A DNA stretch of 64,000 nt from Aplectana chamaeleonis (taxonomy: Eukaryota; Nematoda; Chromadorea; Rhabditida; Cosmocercidae): the NCBI GenBank assembly GCA_029168955.1, contig JAPDOI010000195.1, positions 310,001 through 374,000 on the forward strand. The letters run 5' to 3'. Numbering within the stretch: position 1 is the first letter of the stretch; each line of letters starts with the position of its first letter. Both the position numbers and the translations under genes were made by a program. The notes beneath the pieces were generated by a model. It saw only the letters and a program-made list of their open reading frames with translations. It was not told where the DNA came from and searched no databases. Shown piece after piece: positions 23,254 to 36,300 of this stretch.

Positions 23254-23586
23254 AAGCCCGTGTACACAATAAAAACAGTCTTCAGCTTTTCACCGAAAAT
23301 CGAATGATTCTAGGCTAACTGCAATGGCAATGTGGGAAAAACGAGGAACGAGAAGCCCTTCTCAGGCCCTAAACTTCAATATTCTTGTCGCTCCACCCAT
23401 TTCTTCAACGCCCGTCGAGGAAGTGAGCGGTGTGGGCATGCCAAATTCACGATCTGCGGCCGTATACGGCTTTTTTGAGCTCGTTTTAGACCGCTTTTTT
23501 TTTCGACATCATTGCTACAATGGACGCCGGTCATTTCATTCTCCGTGAAAACTCGAGCACTGTTTTTATCGTGTTTACTGCCCCTA
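23254..23586. mobile_element. Diverged, shorter TTAA-family MITE
   Basis: The ends TAAAGCCCGTGTACACAATA and TTATCGTGTTTACTGCCCC are degenerate versions of the AGGCAGTGTTCACGATAA ends. Length is about 333 bp. Confidence 0.5.
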
Positions 23587-23709
23587 GGTAACCTTTAGGT
23601 AAAGTAAGCTAAAAGTCGTTAGATTATAAATTTTAGTATTTCGTGTATTTTAGTATTTTAGTAATTTTAGTATTGGGGGTGTGTATACAAGTCTGTTGGT
23701 ACCTGCTCG

Positions 23710-24777
23710 TTGGTGCCCCTGCTTCTACTGAACCCAGCAGACGTTTCGAGTGTACACAGGGAACGTTCGAGCGACATAGCGTGCACAACTATATCGCGAA
23801 AGTATCCCGCACATTGCATAAAGGTGTCGCCGTCCGGCACACTAAGGCCTCTGGTCCATAACACCTTAGGATCCGTACCTAGGGAGTTCATGGAGTCTTT
23901 GGTCACAAGCCACAGTTTCGCCACCCTGAACTGTCGATCGCTGTCGAGTGATATCCAAAAAACTGCGCTATCCAGACTTCTGAGCTATTTCCATGCACCG
24001 TTTGCTGCTTTGCAGGAAACCCGCTTCAAGGATAGACCCGTCATCAGCGTCGGAGAGTACACCATCTACTGCGGTAACGCTGACGAAAGGAGAGTGGGAG
24101 GCTGTGCAATAGCTGTAAGGAAGGATTTCAATGGTATGGTCAAGGAGTTCGGCTCAACGTCGTGCCGGAATGCATTCGTACGACTGCGGGATCACAGAGG
24201 ATTCAATCTGTGGATAGTGAGTGCTCATGCACCCACTGAAACCGCCGAAGAAAATTCGAAGGATGCGTTTTATGAGGAACTCAATACGTTGCTGGCCAGG
24301 ATACCTTGTCAACATGCTGTTGTCGTGGGGATTGACGCAAATGCGAAGATGGGACTTGATCAGGAATCCGAAGTACTCGGTAAATGGTTCTACCCAGTGG
24401 AGCAGACATCGGACAATGGCTACCGCCTTGTCGACTTTTGTGAACGCAGTGGTCTAATTATTGCATCGACATTCAAGAGGAAACATTGTCGCCATCAGCG
24501 TACGTGGCAGGGACCAACCCAGCTATCTCCAGAAGAGCAGCGGAAGCGGAAGATGACAACTTTGAAACTACAGCTTGACTATGTCCTGACGAGGAATATT
24601 CCAGTATCGGACATTCGAAGATCTAGAGCTGTGTGGGATGTCGCATTCGATTCGGATCACCGTCCTGTTCTGCTGAACTTCACTGCGAGGATTCATAAGA
24701 GGAAGCAAGGGGCTCAGCCTCTCCAGAGGATTGACATGACAAGTCTCAGAGATGAAGAGTGCAGAAGGCATTTTTGA
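23710..24777 (+). pseudogene. RTE endonuclease domain
   Basis: The EEP (APE-type) endonuclease begins around residue 71: FATLNCRSLSS, then LQETRFKD with the metal-binding Glu, VVGIDANAKMG, the D in LDYVLTRN and the terminal SDHRP box, all intact. It nicks target DNA to prime reverse transcription. The frame ends at a TGA (24775-24777) that looks like CGA to TGA. Beyond it the same frame continues to 24853, where a TAG (CAG to TAG) follows. The N-terminal 70 residues are not conserved-looking. Confidence 0.8.
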
Positions 24778-26939
24778 CATCGCGGTTCTATTCACATCGA
24801 AGTACGGACTAAGGAGAAACTTTGCGATGCGGATTCTTTTGTCAAGTGCATCTAGGACGCTTCAAAAGAGGCACTCCCGGTTGTACAGCCTAAGAAGGAG
24901 TTCGCCTACGTCTCAGAAGAAACAGCATCTACCTACAACAGAGTATGTGCTCTCCGAACTGCAGGAAACTTTGTGGAGGAGAAGCGTCTGAGGAGGAAGT
25001 TGCGTCGGCAGCTTCAAAGCGACCGCGAGCGAGAGTGGACCTGTAGAGCTAAAGAGTTCGAGAAGGCTTGGGAGGAGAAGAATCCGAGGAAAGCCTCCAC
25101 GTTGCTGCGACAGTATAGCGGGAAGATGAAGAGATGTTCTCCTGTCTTGAACACTACCAATGGAGTTGCAGTTGGTGATGCGACGCTGCCAATATGGAAG
25201 GATTACTTCAGTTCACTACTGAATCGTCCAGCGCCAACAGTACCTGAGCTCCCGCATGTTCAGAGAGCACATTACGATGTCAGTGAGGAACCGCCGACTG
25301 AGTCTGAAGTTTTGGATTGTGTCCGGAAAATGAAGAATGGAAAGGCTGGTGGAGATGACAACATCACTGCTGAAATGCTGAAAGCTCTTCCTCCGTCTGG
25401 GATTCGTGAAATGACCAACACCATCCGTGCTATATGGATGAGCGAAAGGATACCCGATTCGTGGAGACATGCGATCATTGTACCTCTTCACAAAAAGCTA
25501 TCCGTCACGGATCCTAAGAACTACAGAGGAATCTCTCTACTTCGTGTCATGTACAAGGTTTTAGAACGTATCATTCTCGAGCGACTTATCAAACATCGTG
25601 AAAGAACGACCAGAGATGAGCAAGCCGGTTTTCGACCTGAAAGATCGACCATCAACCAAGTGTTCGTCGTGAGAAGAGTAATTGAATCGTGGCAGCGGTA
25701 TTCGAAGCCATTACAGCTTGCTTTTTTGTACTTTGAAGCCGCGTTCGACTCTCCTCATCGTGATCGATTGCTCAATGCTCTGCGAGCAGATTGAGTCCCG
25801 GAAAGTATGTTCGGTTAATCAAGGACATGAACAAAGGAACAACAGCAGCAGTTCGTACACCTGTCGGATTTACGTCAGCTTTCGAGGTGAAAACAGGAGT
25901 AAGGCAAGGAGCCGTTGCAGGACCTTTTCTTTTCAACTTCGCCGTTGAAGACATCATGCGTAGAGTTGCACAACAGTTTCCTGCGGATGTGATCCTAACA
26001 CCATCAGTACGCTCCCTTGTCGACCTGGAGTACGCCGACGACATCGTGTTATTCGCTGAAAACAACGCAAAACTGCAAAGGATTGTGAAACTCTTTTCGA
26101 AGTATGCCGCAGCCTATGCACTTCGTCTTCGTCCCGGCAAATGCAACCAGATGTGGGTCTCTCAGAGGCCTTCAACGGGAGTTTGTGTGGACGGACAACG
26201 TATCGAACTGGTGGACGATTTCTGTTATTTGGGCTGTTTGCTGAAGAACCATGGTAGTTATGCAGCGGATATTCGACAACGATGTGCGAAAGCTACGTCT
26301 GCATGCAATTCTCTAACCAAGTGTTTGTGGTCTACCACCATCGCGAAGGAAGTCAAGTTGCGCGTCTACCTATCCGCTATTTGCCCTATCATTATGTACG
26401 GATCGGAGACGTGGGCAGCACCGAAGACGCAGATGGAAAGGTTGGATTGCACGGAGAGGAAGCTTTTTAGGCGTTTGCTTGGATATTTCTGGCCGCGTGT
26501 ATGCCATAACGAAGATCTTTACAAGGAAATCGACGCAGTACATAAACGCTTGACACGGGGGAGGTGCCAGCATCTCCTGACGCCATCTCAAGCAGCAATG
26601 GAAAGTCGACTTCGACTGCTCGGGCATATACTAAGAAGAACGCCGGATCGTCTCGTACAACACGCTTTAAGAATGCTTCCAAATCCTGTCTGGAAACGGC
26701 CACCTGGGCGTAGGCGAAAGTTCTGGACGGATGTGGTTAAAGAAGATTTGAAATCACTCGGCATCGAAAGACAGTTCAGGCGCGATGTTTCGTTTCGCAG
26801 GAAATGGAATAGTGACAGCTGGATGGAATGTGTTCAAAATGTGGCTGAAGACCGTGAAAAATGGACACGGCTGACTACTAGGACGGCACACCTCGGTGAA
26901 GATGCGGAATGCCGCGTCAGGCGAAAGCCAACCGATTAA
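24778..26939 (+). pseudogene. RTE reverse transcriptase and C-terminal domain
   Basis: In the same frame as the endonuclease, GGDDNITAEMLK, DPKNYRGISLLRVMYKVLE and QAGFRPERSTINQVF are RT fingers and palm. Motif A reads LAFLYFEAAFD, where the first Asp expected before FEAAFD is Tyr (TAC 25729-25731). A TGA (25792) and a 1-bp deletion move the frame, which then stays open to 26939 with GVRQGAVAGPFLFNF and LEYADDIVLF (intact). The C-terminal half carries RPIIMYGSETWA-like and PPGRRRKFWTD segments. The copy is inactive. Confidence 0.8.
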
Positions 26940-27158
26940 GTCAAGTCAAGTCAGTATTTCGCGATTTTGGCTATTGTGCACGTAGCAGGAATACGGAACC
27001 CGAGAAATTCCTGTTAAATACAGATAAAAACATCCATCCAACCCTAAGGCAAATGAGAGAATTCTCAAAAAAATTGCACCATAAATGCGATGTCGAGCAT
27101 TTTCTGCGGAAGGAAAAATTATCTTCTGTAAAGTGCTCTTTCCTGCTCGGTATTGTTG

Positions 27159-27164
27159 TTTATT
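27159..27164 (-). promoter_or_regulatory. Poly(A) signal of phospholipase gene
   Basis: AATAAA on the - strand, 42 nt after the stop codon at 27206-27208. Confidence 0.6.
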
Positions 27165-27205
27165 CATGTTAATATCTTTCTTAATCGGCCTGCTATATAT
27201 GTAAC

Positions 27206-27322
27206 TCACTTTGACATTTTGGTCCCAAACGATGCACCAACCGGTGATGGAGGAGGACTTGGCTGAGTTGCACTTTCCTTCGCCTTCTTCGTCGTGCCTA
27301 AGATTGCCTGTAGCTTATCATC
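27206..27322 (-). CDS. PLC last exon
   Basis: The acceptor TTTTTTTAG is followed by [16 protein letters not shown] and a Ser/Pro tail ([12 protein letters not shown]) ending GTKMSK and TGA at 27206-27208. It joins in phase to the preceding exon ending in an acidic run. Confidence 0.75.
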   Translation of the reverse strand, partial: DDKLQAILGTTKKAKESATQPSPPPSPVGASFGTKMSK

Positions 27323-30300
27323 CTAAAAAAATCTATGGATCAGTTTTCCTAGTTCATGTCGTTTCAATGATGAGGATATCTGTTGTAGACAAAAAAACCT
27401 CTTCCTCTTCCTCAAATTCATCGTGTTTCATGAAAGGATGTCTCAATGCAAGTGCGAGCGATTCGTCCTTCCTTTCGTGGAAAAACGGATTCATTAGGGC
27501 ACTGTGGATGGCTGAATGAAGGAAGGTAAGCGGGTAAAAAGGAGATTTGGCTTTTTTGTGCTTCATCAAATTAAAGAAACTGTGAAAGCAGTGGTTTTTT
27601 TTATATTGGGAGCTCCACGCTCCGTTTCCGAGAGTGGAAGCATTGTTCGATGTAAAAAAAAAGATCAGGATCCGGAGGATATGTGAGAAAATAATAGATT
27701 CTTTGTATATAGGATGTGATAGGATGTAATAAACTCGGGAGGAAAAATGATCGTGACCACTGTCTTCAATTACCACTAAGCTACGAGGCAGAAAAAAAAA
27801 CGAAACGAAATCCATAAAGCACAAAATCATAGCAATCCTGGAAAGCACACACTTTCAAATGCGTCGAGGTTTTTTTCTCTTATATTCGTTTTAAACCTTG
27901 CAAAAAAACAGATTCACAATGTCAAATATACCCATCAGCAGAGCTCAATTTTATCGTTTGCGGTATTTCTCGTCTGCGATAAAAATGGTCCAGACAACTT
28001 CCTGCCGCCACTCGTTGACAGAGCCGCTACGAAAGTCGCTGCTGTCCCGATGGTCCGCGAGGTCACCACGTCGCCGTTGCCACTCTACACCTCGCCACGC
28101 TCGTCCGCTGCGTGGCGTCCCCTATTTTCCATTATATTGCCCTGTCGCAGCGAGACTCGAGCGATGCCACTCTGCAGAGCGCCTGTCATTGTTATGAATC
28201 CTTGATCTCAAGGCTATTCTTCAAAAAGTAAAGACCGCTAGCGCATGAAACTTCTAGACGGTGTTCAGCTAGTCCAGCCCGACCTAAGTAACGAGATTTT
28301 CAGAAAACTTTCAATTTGACCGAACCTTTAAAAGCAACAAAAACGAAGGAAGAAAGCAACTTCACTACGATAGTCGTTCATTTTTCTCGTGCAAGAGTGA
28401 GCAGTTTTGCTATGTTGAAGTACTTCCAAAGAAGTAAAAAATTTACATATTTGCGTCTTCATCACGTAGAAGAAAATATCGAAGTACACAAACAGCGACA
28501 TTGGACCAAGATTTCGGTTTCCCATCGAACGGAGGATCACGTGCCGATAGCCTGGAATTGCTGATTTTTCAGAAGCCCTTCTTTTCGGGACCATCAGACC
28601 GGGACCGGAGTACATACATACCTATTAATGAGTCATTGTGCGCTCTTAAAAAAGTCCTGCCCTCCCAAAGCTTGAGGTACTCGGTACATATGAATTTTCG
28701 CAATGTTCAGGAGGCGTGTTCGAAAAGCAATTTCCTGCGAACTCCTTCTTTGGTCTTTTATTTTCGAACTCATCTTTATACTGTTACTATTATACTTTAT
28801 ACTGTACTGAAAATTAATACAATTGGAAAGGAGTGTATAGTTAACGGTATTAATCATTAATTGTAATTATTACGGTAATTAAAAAGCAGTTCTTCTACCA
28901 CAAAACGCGGTCTTCCAAGCGATTCCGGGGTTCACCCTAGGAAATAAGAATAACACTTCGTGATGACTCGAAATAACTCCCCAAAGGGTTTTCGAAAATA
29001 CACATAATGATTTACTGCTCTTTTTACATAACCGGAATCAAAACTACACCGTTTTGTAGAGTCCTGATGGGCAATGTTCTACATCCAAGCAGGGTTTGGC
29101 CTCCTGACGCGGATCCGTACCATACACATATTTGCAGAAAAGCAGCTTCCGACATCACTATCTGTAACAAATTGTAAACAAAGCCCAGGATGACGAAAGG
29201 AGGAGCGTCTTGTTGACTATCGATCTCTATATGGAGGAGTGTTTTGATTTTATTCCGGACTTATGAGTCCACTACACAAGCCCTTGACCACGAGGAGAAG
29301 TTTCGATAACACCCGCTCAAGCGATGTAATAAACTTCACATTGAGGCAGTAAGACACGGCAGGAATTCTGATTAAAAATTGCTCTCATGGCATGATTCAG
29401 GTCACTTGTTGTGGAAGTGTTTATGTATGTGGTTGCAGACACGAAGTTGCGTAATCTCCCGTTGTGTAGGTAGATGCCCACCAGGGGTGTGCGGAAAATT
29501 CTTTTCGGTAAATTTTTTGCCGAAACTTTTTACCGAATTTTTTTCTCGGTAAATACGGTAAAAACGGAAAATTCGGTAAAAATTCTGACTTCGACTTTTT
29601 GGTGCCTACTCCATACGATAGCACAAATGACCGATAATATTTATGCATCATTTTCAATAGTGCATGAGGATAGTGCTAATAATGAGTGAGTTTTACATAT
29701 TGATCTGAGCTCAACGGCTGAACCTGATCAGCGGGACTTTGATATTGAGAAAGAGTAGCGTTGCGAAATTTTCTGTCGTCAAGGCCTTTCTGTAGTCACT
29801 CAAAATCAGGCCAGCTGATGAAAACATCCTTCCTGCCTCAACTGCGCCGTAAGGCCGTAGTTATACATCGGCGGGACGCTGCGGAATCAGCAAGACAACT
29901 ACCACGTATGGGCGTCCTAACTGTGCTGATGCATGCCAAAAGGAAGTTTTGTCCCAGAACAACGAGCCGAAAGGCTTTACGGAGCAGTTATGCAAGCTGC
30001 GACACTGTATACTGTATCCTTGCGAGACCTACCCTTTTGGAGATTTGCCAATTTCCATCAGCTGATTATTTTTCAGATCTAAATTTGTTAAAATAGCACC
30101 AAAACGACATAATGAGCACGGCTATGACAGGAGCAATATATTTCTAGTAACTTTCTGCAATAAACAAGTGTTGGAGACGCGAAATATCGATAAAATACAA
30201 TTGAAACGCCCGAGAATTTTCAGCCTGCGATATTGCGTCAATGCCGCAATATTGCAGACGAGTCCCTGATCGACGCAGAAAGCGGCGGCAATGTCATCGC

Positions 30301-33300
30301 GAGACGTTTTCATTCCGCTGGTGTATAACTAGGGCCTAAAAGTACCTATTGGACAGTGAGGAAAGGTGCGGGTACGATGATTTCACAATGGAGTCGTTCC
30401 AGAACTGCAGTGGATTCGGTTTTGTGTCCGGGGGGCTCCGAAAAGAATTTTTCTAGTTCCTGAAACATCTGCCTCAGGACTCTGCTGCGTTGCAAACCTA
30501 TTGACATTTTTGAATAAAGTATGGCTTTCTCGGAGTCTCGATAAGAAGAAGCACGTGACACAAAGGGTGAAGGGGTGCGCCCGAAGAGTCACTCTGATAT
30601 GGGAGGGACCTGAGAGCGAATGGCGCGCGCACCTTCTCGCGGACGAGTCCTTTTTACATCGCTTTGCGCTTTTCTTGGGTATTCCTGGAATTACTAGCTA
30701 CCCTCAAACGATTTCGTTTCTTCTGTCGACCGCATTTTGAGAATTACTAGTTCTCTCAATCGTTGCTCCTAGCCACGAAAAGGTGTCCACGAGAAGGTGT
30801 GCGCGCCATGCGCTCTAGGGCCCCGCCCACATCGGGGTGCCTCTTTTCCCTCCCCAGGGTAAAGAGATCGCTTGAACATTCAAAATGTAAGACAAAGGGT
30901 TGAAAAAGAATAACGAATAGAAGGACGAAGAAGGATATCGCGCCAAAGGCATGCCATAACACTAGCAAACCCGTGAAATACGAGTAAGAAGCAGGCCGAC
31001 TAGGCAAAAAACACCTATTTTTTCTGTAAAAATTTCGGTAAATTTCGAGGAAAACTCGGTAAAACGGTAAATCAAAATTCACCGAAAAACACCGGTAAAT
31101 CTGGAAAATCGGTAAACGGAAAATGCACACCCCTGATGCCCACACGACAGATGCCCAGGGCTTCAGAGGCATCTAGTCCATTTCTAACGCGAGATATTCA
31201 CCAAACTGCGGAATTCGCAGCCTCAGCTGGTGAAAATACACGTAAAATCTCGCTACATCACACCACCGCGGAAACACTATGTTCGAATGGGGGATATTCT
31301 ATTTATTTATTGATGGCCGCGGACCTGTCAAGATCCTCGTGATTTTACGGTACATATTCCGCAAAGAGCGTTTCACAAACCTGATGAAATGAGAAAAATG
31401 CATGAAAAGAGACACTGGTAACGAGACAATGTGTTTGAACATACAATGATGAAAAGTAGAGTGAGCTTATTCCCAAGAATCCTCTGCGTAAGCTAATTTT
31501 TTGGCCATGAACTAAAAGGAATTCAGTGATAAGAGCATAATGTCCTCACTGAAAATTTCTTTGAGGAGAGGTAGGACCCTGACTCCGAAAAACTTGGACC
31601 TACCCTGAGTTTTAGCCACTGGAACTCTGATTTTGCTTCGATCAACCTCCCTGTCCTAATCCGTACCAGAATGGTGATCCCAGTTGCGACTGACAGCATG
31701 GTCGCTTATCTTCCACAGCCTACGGCAAATCCATACACGCGGCCTATTTTACCCTTAACCGTCGTATGATCTTCCAGAGAGCGACTTGGGGCGACTCTCC
31801 TCGAACCGCCACACATTTTCGAGTAATCACTCCGCGAGATGGCCAAACCAACGAAGGTCGAAAGGGCCTCACTGCATTCAGCGTAATCAGCGCTGGTTGA
31901 GATGGCCGTTCAACACAGGCTGTAGCCTAATACGGATGTTCTCGTTGCATTTATGGCGAGAAACTCCTAATTCAGTGACAGCGAGAAGAATGAGGCGAAT
32001 TTAGCCTGTTTTTTTTGAGTGGAAATTCCGTATAAATCGTCCCTTGTACCATCGAGGCCGAAATTCCCGGGTTTCCGCGGATGTCGCCAAATGCGAAAAT
32101 TTTACCTTGAAGGAATGAGCTCGTAACAGGCTCCCTCGGAGGTATCTTGCCACTCATCGGGAGAGTATGTGTAATTGTCGCAAAGTAAGCAAAAAAGTGC
32201 GAAAAAGCTGAAAGCACATCTCACTTTATCGAAGGTGGCTTGCTTTGACCTGAAATCAATGTGAACTCCAGTTGTGCTTCTCGTGGAAACACGAAACATT
32301 GCTGTTTTGTCATAAGGTGGAAGATCAAGCAGATCCAGAGTGACGTAGCAAGATGAGGCGTCCGGAGGCCTTTCAGTGGGAAGAAAGAGGGAAATCATCT
32401 GAAACAACTTTCCGAAATCTGCAATAATTCGATTGAAAAAGAAGGACACATCTGCATCGCAGAATATGAAGATAGCATTTATCGATGAAAACAGACATGC
32501 ACAGTCTGTGTAAAAACAAAATTTCTGTGACTCCTCTATGGGCGTGTGCGAAACGAGGGGAGAAGAGAGAGCAAGAGAGTGGGGGGGGGGGCGACGAAGG
32601 GAGCAGCGCGCGCATACGCGCGGGGCGAATAATGGGAATTTTGTTTCGACACAGACCATAACTTATTTACCAAAAACGGATATTGCAATGAATCATCTTC
32701 AATTCAAAGCAGTGAGACTTTAGATACAGTTTGCCCTTCATTATGAAGTAGAGAAAGGAAACTGACTCACTGTGACTTTTAGAGTGACAGGCATTCGTTG
32801 AGGAACGCTATTGCTGTAGATGTCAAAATCCAGCGAAGAATCGCAGAGACAGTCTGGCTTCCTCACATAACTATAAAATCAGTTAACAAAGAGAATCGAT
32901 GTGCATTACGTAGTCGATGCAAAGCAGAGCTATGGGACCTCCTTTTCCAAGATATTCGGAAAGTGAAACGGAAGAAAATAGCTTTAAAAAAACAACGGAA
33001 ACGAAAGAGAAAGTTTACAGGGTGTTTCAGTGACACATTTGGTCGCTTCTTATTGCTTCAATTCTTATTGGGTAACTTGTGATTTTAAATAATGAACAAA
33101 AAAATCGAATTGAGATCTTCCTGAGGCATTCCACTCTTAACACTGGCTTAACACATATAGCAGCCCGTTGAAAGTACTAGGGCACTCGCTAAGCCCCCAC
33201 ATCGAATTTCTCTACTCTTGCGCAGGGAGGCCCACGAATAAGGGGAATAAAACAAGGAAGCCCCACGAACGCCTTCATTTTCGAAGAAGAAATATGGTTT

Positions 33301-36300
33301 GAAAAATCGAAAAACATTCAGCTTCTTACCACGCCTTTATGGTGTTCACATAACTAACAGGATATGAGGCTCATCATCATGTTAATAGTGAGTATACATT
33401 GGATCCGAATCAAAAAAAATCGGATACTCGGATTCCGGATAACTCAAAAATCAAAGGTCTCGGATATCCGACTCAAACGGATAGATTCAAAATAACAACG
33501 TCGGATAATTCGAGTCATTCGGATAGAAAGGCTAAACGGATATTCGGATCTCGGATCAATTCGAAAATTACGTTTTTTCGGTGTTTCGGAACTTGGATCA
33601 TTCGGAGTTTGCAATTTTTTTAGGTGAGTCGGAATCCGAAAATTCGAGTCGGATATCCGGTCGGATACAAATGGGTATAATGCACTCTGGCGAAGATTTC
33701 CAAGAAAATAAGTCTTCTACCGTACCATGATAGAACAGTTCATTGATAATTATCTTTATATCGAAATATTTGCAAACCAATTCTATTTTTAGAAAAAATG
33801 TGTTCATCAATTTCGTGAACACCCGTGAATTTCTGTCTGGACCTCTTCGAACAGGGTTGCCCGTTCGATCAATACACATGGTTTTGGGAGCCAATCGTAC
33901 CCTCACTGCACCATAATAGCAAAAAACATACTAAACGAAGAGGATGAATGCCTTATATGAGCAAAATCTATGCTGACGATGCTTAGAAAATGGCGTCTAC
34001 AACAGGTTGGTCCGCCCACCATGAGCCACCGCGGATAGCCTGAGTGGTGTTCAGAAGCCAGCCATAGCATACTAATCATGGCAATATTGGAGCATATTTA
34101 TTTTTAAAACCGGAAAGAAAAAAATTAGGGTTTCAGAGTAGCTACTAGTCCAACAGGAACTCTGAAGCTGTGGCCAGCTTTCAGTGCATTACCGCTCGTA
34201 GGATTTGGTCAGAAAGCGAGCGAGGTCGGGTTTTCGCGTCTTTTTCGTCTTTTTTGTATAAACCCCTTCAAACTCAACATTGAGCGAAGCTGGTGTGATA
34301 TTCATGATCCTGGCGTTGAGAGCTATCCAATGGTTTAGCCTATGTGGTTGTTACGTTGAGAACTATACAAGTTTTGCAACCAGCCAGGTTTGTGATTGCG
34401 GTACCGTGGCTGATGGGGAGCTACTGTCTCCGTGTGCGTTTCCCTATGTCTACCGTATAGAGAGAGGTGTTCAATTGTGAAATTTCGATGGTTCTCCACG
34501 AAACCCCAAAAATAGCTATACCACAGAATAGCCCTCATCGCCTGGATTATGAATATCTCCCTAGTTTCGCTCAAAGTTGACTTTGAAGCAAAAAGTTGAC
34601 TTTGAAGCGAGTTATTCAAAAAAAAAAAGACGCAAAAACCCGACCTCGCTCGCTCTCTGACCAAATCCTACGAGCAGTAGTGTACGATGTTGTTTTTGTT
34701 TGATAGTTAGGGACCATAACAATAGAAGCCGAATTTGCGACAGCTGTTTCTATTTTGTTGAACTGAGTGGGATGAGGAGGGGCCTGCTTAGCTTTTAGTG
34801 TGGTTCTGTTTGAGCATGAAGTGTGTTTCTTTATTTATGTATCTTTTGCTTCCAGGCTCTGACGAAGTCGTGATTACCGAAACGTAAGCCGGATAAAGCT
34901 GTATAATCTCGGTCTACTGCTCATGAATACCGATACGATGCTTCTTAATTATCTTGCGATTTCCATAAAGAAATCACTCGAGAGCTATCCCCATTGGTGT
35001 GTTCCCGGAAAAAAAGACTAACAACCCTCACCCACATCCAACTGTTTGCTCGAACATTGCATGATTCACCATCATTTCCGGACAGTTTGTTTGGAAATTT
35101 AGTGCGACCATTTGGACTCCCATCATCCAGTGAAGCTGAAGGAAAAGCTCACCTAAACTGAAATGACGGCCTAATAATGCGTTCAAAGCCAAAATTTCAC
35201 CTACGTTGGGCAAGAAGTTATCAGAGGTAATCCGGCTGTTGGCTGGATACACACGGACCAGTCGTTTTGAGGTGTGTTTTATGAAGTTGTTGGCAAGTCG
35301 CTGCATCGGATCCTTGTAAATCTTCGCCGAAGTGTCTTCACTTAGCGAACAAATCAGGAAAAATCGTCGGTCCACTGAATTCGTTGTTTGATGAGATTCT
35401 CCTTTTCGGAGCCATCAGAAATGAATTTCTCCTCGATTTCAACAATTCATCTCGATCTCACTACCGAAGTAACTTTTTTCGTCTTTTATACGAAATTCCA
35501 ACGATTACACTCTACCGATGTTAAGAAAAATAAGACTTTACAACTCGCCATTCCAGATATGCGGCATTTTCTCCGCTGTGAGGTAATTGACAATTCGCGA
35601 CAGATCGCTGGAAGAATGTTTTTCCATTTCGGGGCTTAGCTGTAGCTCCCGCACTCTTTCGTCCAGCAGATTCAGCTCCTCCTAAATGAAGAACTCCGTG
35701 GCACTAGTTTCATTCATTGTATATAAGGACAGTTTCGCCGTTCGATTCGATTCAATTTTAGAGAAAAAAATAAAATCTCAGATTTCTTCCTTTTTTTCGG
35801 TATAAAAGTTATCTTGAAAAAAATTCTGGGAAAATTGATCCTGTTGTGAAATCTACTCCGCCTTCCGGACCTCTTTCAAATTTTGGGTCATTGTTTCTGA
35901 AGGTGCCCCCAGACAAGCCTGAAAGGAAGACTTCCTCCTTCTGTGATTACTTAACCTATTTTTCCCTCTTTTCGTCGCGATTTCTTATTGTTTTCCTTAA
36001 CGGTCATGGTCGATAAACTGTCATAGAATGTGCTCACAGCGGTTGTTCCTATGAAACACGTCTGCAAAAACAGTGACAGCGAAATGAATCTGTACTTGAA
36101 TACTTCCCATTTCCAGACGGAATTCACATAAGCAACCGCTGCTGCGACACGCAGTGCAGGCAAAATCTTGCTGAAACCACGAGCTCCCAACGACTTCCAA
36201 AGCGTCTCCTGCCCAGAAAAATAAAAACAAGTTACTTGTAACATAAAAGCCCGAAAACAAGTTACTTGTAACATATCTGAGCCGATGTAAGTTACTTGCG

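Larger units (their letters stand above)
23646..26952 (+). mobile_element. RTE-type non-LTR retrotransposon, nearly full length
   Basis: One endonuclease-RT reading frame (23710-26939) is followed after 0-10 bp by a short tandem tail TCAAGTCAAGTCAG, the usual 3' end of RTE elements. AGTATTTCG occurs at 23635-23643 and again at 26953-26961 and may be the target duplication. The frame has three stops (24775-24777, 24853-24855, 25792-25794) and one 1-bp shift near 25801. It lies 207 bp beyond the poly(A) signal of the phospholipase gene, on the other strand. Confidence 0.8.
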
